Assembly (NCBI GenBank): GCA_963703385.1
Contig: OY969816.1
Location: 3,100,001-3,164,000 of the forward strand
Reading direction: 5' to 3'
From: Rhodoblastus sp963703385
Lineage (GTDB): Bacteria; Pseudomonadota; Alphaproteobacteria; Rhizobiales; Beijerinckiaceae
Length of the DNA stretch: 64,000 bases
The notes under the pieces were generated by a model that ran no database searches, was not told the origin of the DNA, and saw only the letters and a list, made by a program, of their open reading frames with translations. A program made the position numbers and the translations under genes. Shown here in pieces: positions 61,946 through 64,000 of this stretch (within the stretch, counting starts at the first letter, position 1; each line of letters begins with the position of its first letter).

Positions 61946-62998
61946 TCAGGCAAGACCATACCACGCCCCCCGACCGGCCCCGTGCAAGACCAGATGACCT
62001 TGCTCGACCAGCGCCTTCAGATGGTCCTTGATCGTGTTGCGGCTGGCGCCGCTGACCCTCACCGCCTCGACCACCGTCACACGGCCATGCTCGCGCGCCA
62101 CCTCCAGAATCAGCACCGACAATTCCGGCAGTGCGGCGAGCATGATCCGCTCGCGCTCCATCTTTTTTTCAAGGCGCTGCTTCTGGCGTTGCAAGGCGCG
62201 CAGGAAAAACTCCGTCCAGGGATTCCAGTCCGGCGCCTCGGCGCGGATCGTCCCCTGCGTCCGCCTGAGCGACAGGTAATAGCCTTCCTTGCTCTGCTCG
62301 ATCACGCTTTCCAATGAGCTGTAAGGGACATAGGCATAACCGGCTCGCAGCAGCATCAGCGTGGTCAGGATGCGCGACAGCCGGCCGTTGCCGTCCTGGA
62401 AGGGATGAATCTCCAAAAACACCACGACGAACACCGCGATGACCAAAAGCGGATGAAGGCTCCTGTCCTTCTCCTTCCCGGCCACCCACTCCACCAGTTC
62501 CGCCATGCGGCGCGGCGTATCGAACGGCGTGGCGGTCTCGAACACGACGCCGAGACTCCTGCCATCTTCATCGAAGGCTTCGACGTGGTTGGGAAGCGTC
62601 TTGTATGAGCCGCGATGCCTTTCGTCCTTGGTCGAATGGGCCAGCAGGTCGCGGTGGAGCTGGCGGATATGGTTCTCCGTCAGCGGGATCGCATCATAGG
62701 CGCCGAAGATCGTCTCCATCGCCTCGGCGTAGCCGGCGACCTCCTGCTCGTCGCGCGTGGCGAACGAGCCGATGCGGATGTTCGCCAGCAGCTTCTCCAC
62801 CTCCCGGTCGCTGAGCCTCGCCCCCTCGATGCGGGTCGAGGAGCCAATGCTCTCGATGGTGGCGACGCGGCGCAGGCCGGACAGGCGCTCCGGCGCGATC
62901 CGGCCGATCGCTCGCCACGCCCCCTTGAACTCGTCGATCTCGGCTATGAGCGAGAGGATTTCAGGGGTGATCCGAAGCGTGGTGGCGTCGAGCGTCAT
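61946..62998 (-). CDS. Fic-domain protein with C-terminal winged helix
   Basis: 350 residues. N-terminal inhibitory motif SSTRIEG (S/TxxxE) then the Fic core: LLAHSTKDERHRGSYKTLPN and HPFQDGNGRLSRILTTLMLL (HPFxDGNGRxxR intact, so AMP transfer should be possible). C-terminal HTH: GRVTVVEAVRVSGASRNTIK. This class usually AMPylates a protein target and is held inactive by its own helix. No antitoxin gene is on this strand; the Phd-like gene lies divergently 370 bases away. Confidence 0.9.
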   Translation of the reverse strand: MTLDATTLRITPEILSLIAEIDEFKGAWRAIGRIAPERLSGLRRVATIESIGSSTRIEGARLSDREVEKLLANIRIGSFATRDEQEVAGYAEAMETIFGAYDAIPLTENHIRQLHRDLLAHSTKDERHRGSYKTLPNHVEAFDEDGRSLGVVFETATPFDTPRRMAELVEWVAGKEKDRSLHPLLVIAVFVVVFLEIHPFQDGNGRLSRILTTLMLLRAGYAYVPYSSLESVIEQSKEGYYLSLRRTQGTIRAEAPDWNPWTEFFLRALQRQKQRLEKKMERERIMLAALPELSVLILEVAREHGRVTVVEAVRVSGASRNTIKDHLKALVEQGHLVLHGAGRGAWYGLA

Positions 62999-63369
62999 GC
63001 TGTTCGGTTATCCATTTACACCCAATTATCATGACGCGGATCAAGCTGATTGTCTATCTATTTCCATCCGATTATCCGAAAGCGTAGCGTAGCGTAGCCG
63101 AGCGTATCAAAGGCGGAACGCACCTCGCGTCAAGCAACTGAAACCATTTGGGAACTCGTATCGCGACAATGTTCGGAGATTTTCCGCACCTCGTGAAATC
63201 GTCTCATAACCCATTGAAAACAAACAACCGCTCACAGCCGCAATGTGCGGCCCTTTATCTTGCCATCTCTCCCCCTACGCCCGGCTACCCCGAAATCGCC
63301 GCCGATTGCTGTTGCCAAAAAGAGCTATTGTGCCTTAAATGGCGCAATGGATCGCCACGGGAATCAGCT
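62999..63369. other. Divergent intergenic region between fic and phd genes
   Basis: About 371 bases with no gene seen. Includes a short GCGTA repeat (AGCGTAGCGTAGCGTAGCC near 63082) and, on the right, a good promoter (listed). The fic promoter is presumably at the left part. Confidence 0.4.
63312..63340 (+). promoter_or_regulatory. Promoter of the Phd/YefM antitoxin gene
   Basis: TTGCCA (63312-63317), 17-bp spacer and TTAAAT (63335-63340), 30 bases before the start codon. Phd-family proteins commonly repress their own promoter. Confidence 0.5.
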
Positions 63370-63621
63370 ATGAAAACCATGTCGGCGCGCGAGGCGAAGA
63401 ACGCTTTCGGGCTGATGATCGACACCGCGCGTGCGGAGCCGGTGCTGATCGAAAAGCACGGGCGCGGAGTTGTCATGGTCATCGCCGTCGAGGAATACGA
63501 GCGGCTGACCGTCGCTTGGCCGCCAAAGGAAAGGCCGCTGAACGGGGTGCGGAGGCTGCCAGAAAGTGACGAACGAAGCCTTCGCCCGGATCAAGATCGA
63601 CCAGCTTCTGAAAGACACTGA
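63370..63621 (+). CDS. Phd/YefM-family antitoxin
   Basis: 83 residues from ATG 63370. MKTMSAREAKNAFGLMIDTA, PVLIEKHGRGVVMVIAVEEY ERL is the DNA-binding N terminus of Phd/YefM. The C-terminal part (PPKERPLNGVRRLPESDE) does not fit a known toxin-wrapping helix. No toxin follows; instead the next gene is an HsdR-like nuclease whose start lies inside its 3' end (56-base overlap). The nearest toxin candidate is the divergent Fic gene. Confidence 0.75.
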   Translation: MKTMSAREAKNAFGLMIDTARAEPVLIEKHGRGVVMVIAVEEYERLTVAWPPKERPLNGVRRLPESDERSLRPDQDRPASERH

Positions 63622-64000
63622 CTGGCGTCTGACCGATGGCAGCAGCGTGCGCTACGAGTATCCGCTCGATGACGGTGGGCGTGCCGACTACGCGCTGTTC
63701 GACCGCCAGGGCCGCGCACTCGCCGTGCTCGAAGCCAAGAGCACGAGCGTCAGTCTCAGCGCGGGTGAGGCGCAAGGTCGACGCTATGCCGACCTGCTCG
63801 ATGTGCCGTTTATCTTCCTGTCGAACGGCGAAGAAATCTGGTTCCGCGACAAAGGTCAGGACGCTCATTTCCGCAGGATCGAGACGGTTTTCAGCCAGGA
63901 CGATCTCGCTCGCCGGAAAGCCGCCCGCGACATCCGCCGCAACCCGCTCGACATCCCGATCGACAGCCGGATCGCCGGCGGCGGCGGCCGTCTGCATCAG
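63566..64000 (+). CDS. Type I restriction HsdR-like subunit, N-terminal fragment (runs off window)
   Basis: 145 codons from GTG 63566 to the window end with no stop. TNEAFARIKIDQLLKDTDWR, RADYALFDRQGRALAVLEAK (PD-(D/E)XK nuclease core, DYALF...ExK) then FIFLSNGEEIWFRDKGQD, and ETVFSQDDLARRKAARDIRR. This is the N-terminal nuclease domain of HsdR/DEAD-box restriction proteins. The helicase part is outside. GGAGG lies 11 bases upstream. Confidence 0.85.
   Translation, partial: MTNEAFARIKIDQLLKDTDWRLTDGSSVRYEYPLDDGGRADYALFDRQGRALAVLEAKSTSVSLSAGEAQGRRYADLLDVPFIFLSNGEEIWFRDKGQDAHFRRIETVFSQDDLARRKAARDIRRNPLDIPIDSRIAGGGGRLHQ

Larger units (their letters stand above)
59894..64000. mobile_element. Integrated genomic island at tRNA-Arg (left part; continues past window)
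   Basis: A large serine recombinase gene terminates within the 3' half of tRNA-Arg, followed outward by a small unknown gene, a Fic gene, a Phd-type antitoxin and an HsdR-like restriction gene. Serine integrases at tRNA 3' ends and cargo of toxin and restriction genes are the standard layout of such islands. The far attachment site is beyond 64000. Confidence 0.7.

Overview
The window is GC-rich DNA from an alphaproteobacterium. A Hyphomicrobiales (Rhizobiales) member is likely: it has a CpdR-type response regulator, an alphaproteobacterial IbpA-like Hsp20, GltB with its propeptide, and GGCGC-rich palindromic intergenic repeats. The exact genus cannot be named from sequence alone. Most of the window is ordinary chromosome with dense gene packing and several 4-bp start/stop overlaps. 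Mobile DNA lies at both ends.

Left end (1-3.3 kb): a partial IS66 element (tnpC, tnpB, tnpA on the minus strand) is inserted into an IS630-type transposase gene. That IS630 copy in turn abuts, and probably rewrote, the 3' end of a gene for an unusual membrane-anchored Mrr-like nuclease. From 3.6 to 9.1 kb there are tRNA-Val(GAC), cpdR, an N-formylglutamate amidohydrolase, hisN, a lysophospholipase, an hsp20 gene with a good RpoH promoter, and two arrays of short GC-palindromic tandem repeats. From 9.4 to 18.7 kb come gltBD, a sulfotransferase-like gene, sufE and a coniferyl-aldehyde-dehydrogenase-like gene. From 18.8 to 23.2 kb lies an RND pump plus adaptor.

From 23.8 to 28 kb (minus strand) is a tightly coupled three-gene operon: a fold-type-I PLP enzyme, an ATP-grasp protein and a PLP-dependent decarboxylase. 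It looks like an uncharacterised small-molecule pathway. It is followed by a peroxide-defence block: thioredoxin-like protein, di-heme cytochrome c peroxidase, divergent katG (with a one-base frameshift), exported peroxiredoxin and ferritin-like protein.

From 34.3 to 48.3 kb is a dissimilatory sulfur locus: sat, aprB and aprA on the plus strand, and qmoA-qmoB-hdrC-hdrB on the minus strand. Between them lie ankyrin, CBS, YkgJ-type cysteine-cluster, metallophosphoesterase and FKBP-methyltransferase genes. In an alphaproteobacterium this most likely oxidises sulfite through APS to sulfate with ATP formation, passing electrons through QmoAB to an HdrCB module that replaces membrane-bound QmoC. 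hdrC carries a one-base frameshift. A SulP transporter gene further on (50.7-52.6 kb) carries an in-frame stop. A CLC channel gene and a DUF202 gene lie between.

From 52.6 to 59.7 kb the genes are housekeeping: engB, argB, a HAD nucleotidase, an NTF2-like protein, ilvC, an NRAMP-related transporter, yacG, maf, infA and a phasin-like protein. At 59.85 kb tRNA-Arg(ACG) marks the start of an integrated island. A large serine recombinase ends inside the tRNA 3' end, followed by a small protein gene, a Fic protein, a Phd/YefM antitoxin and the start of a type I restriction HsdR-like gene that runs off the window.
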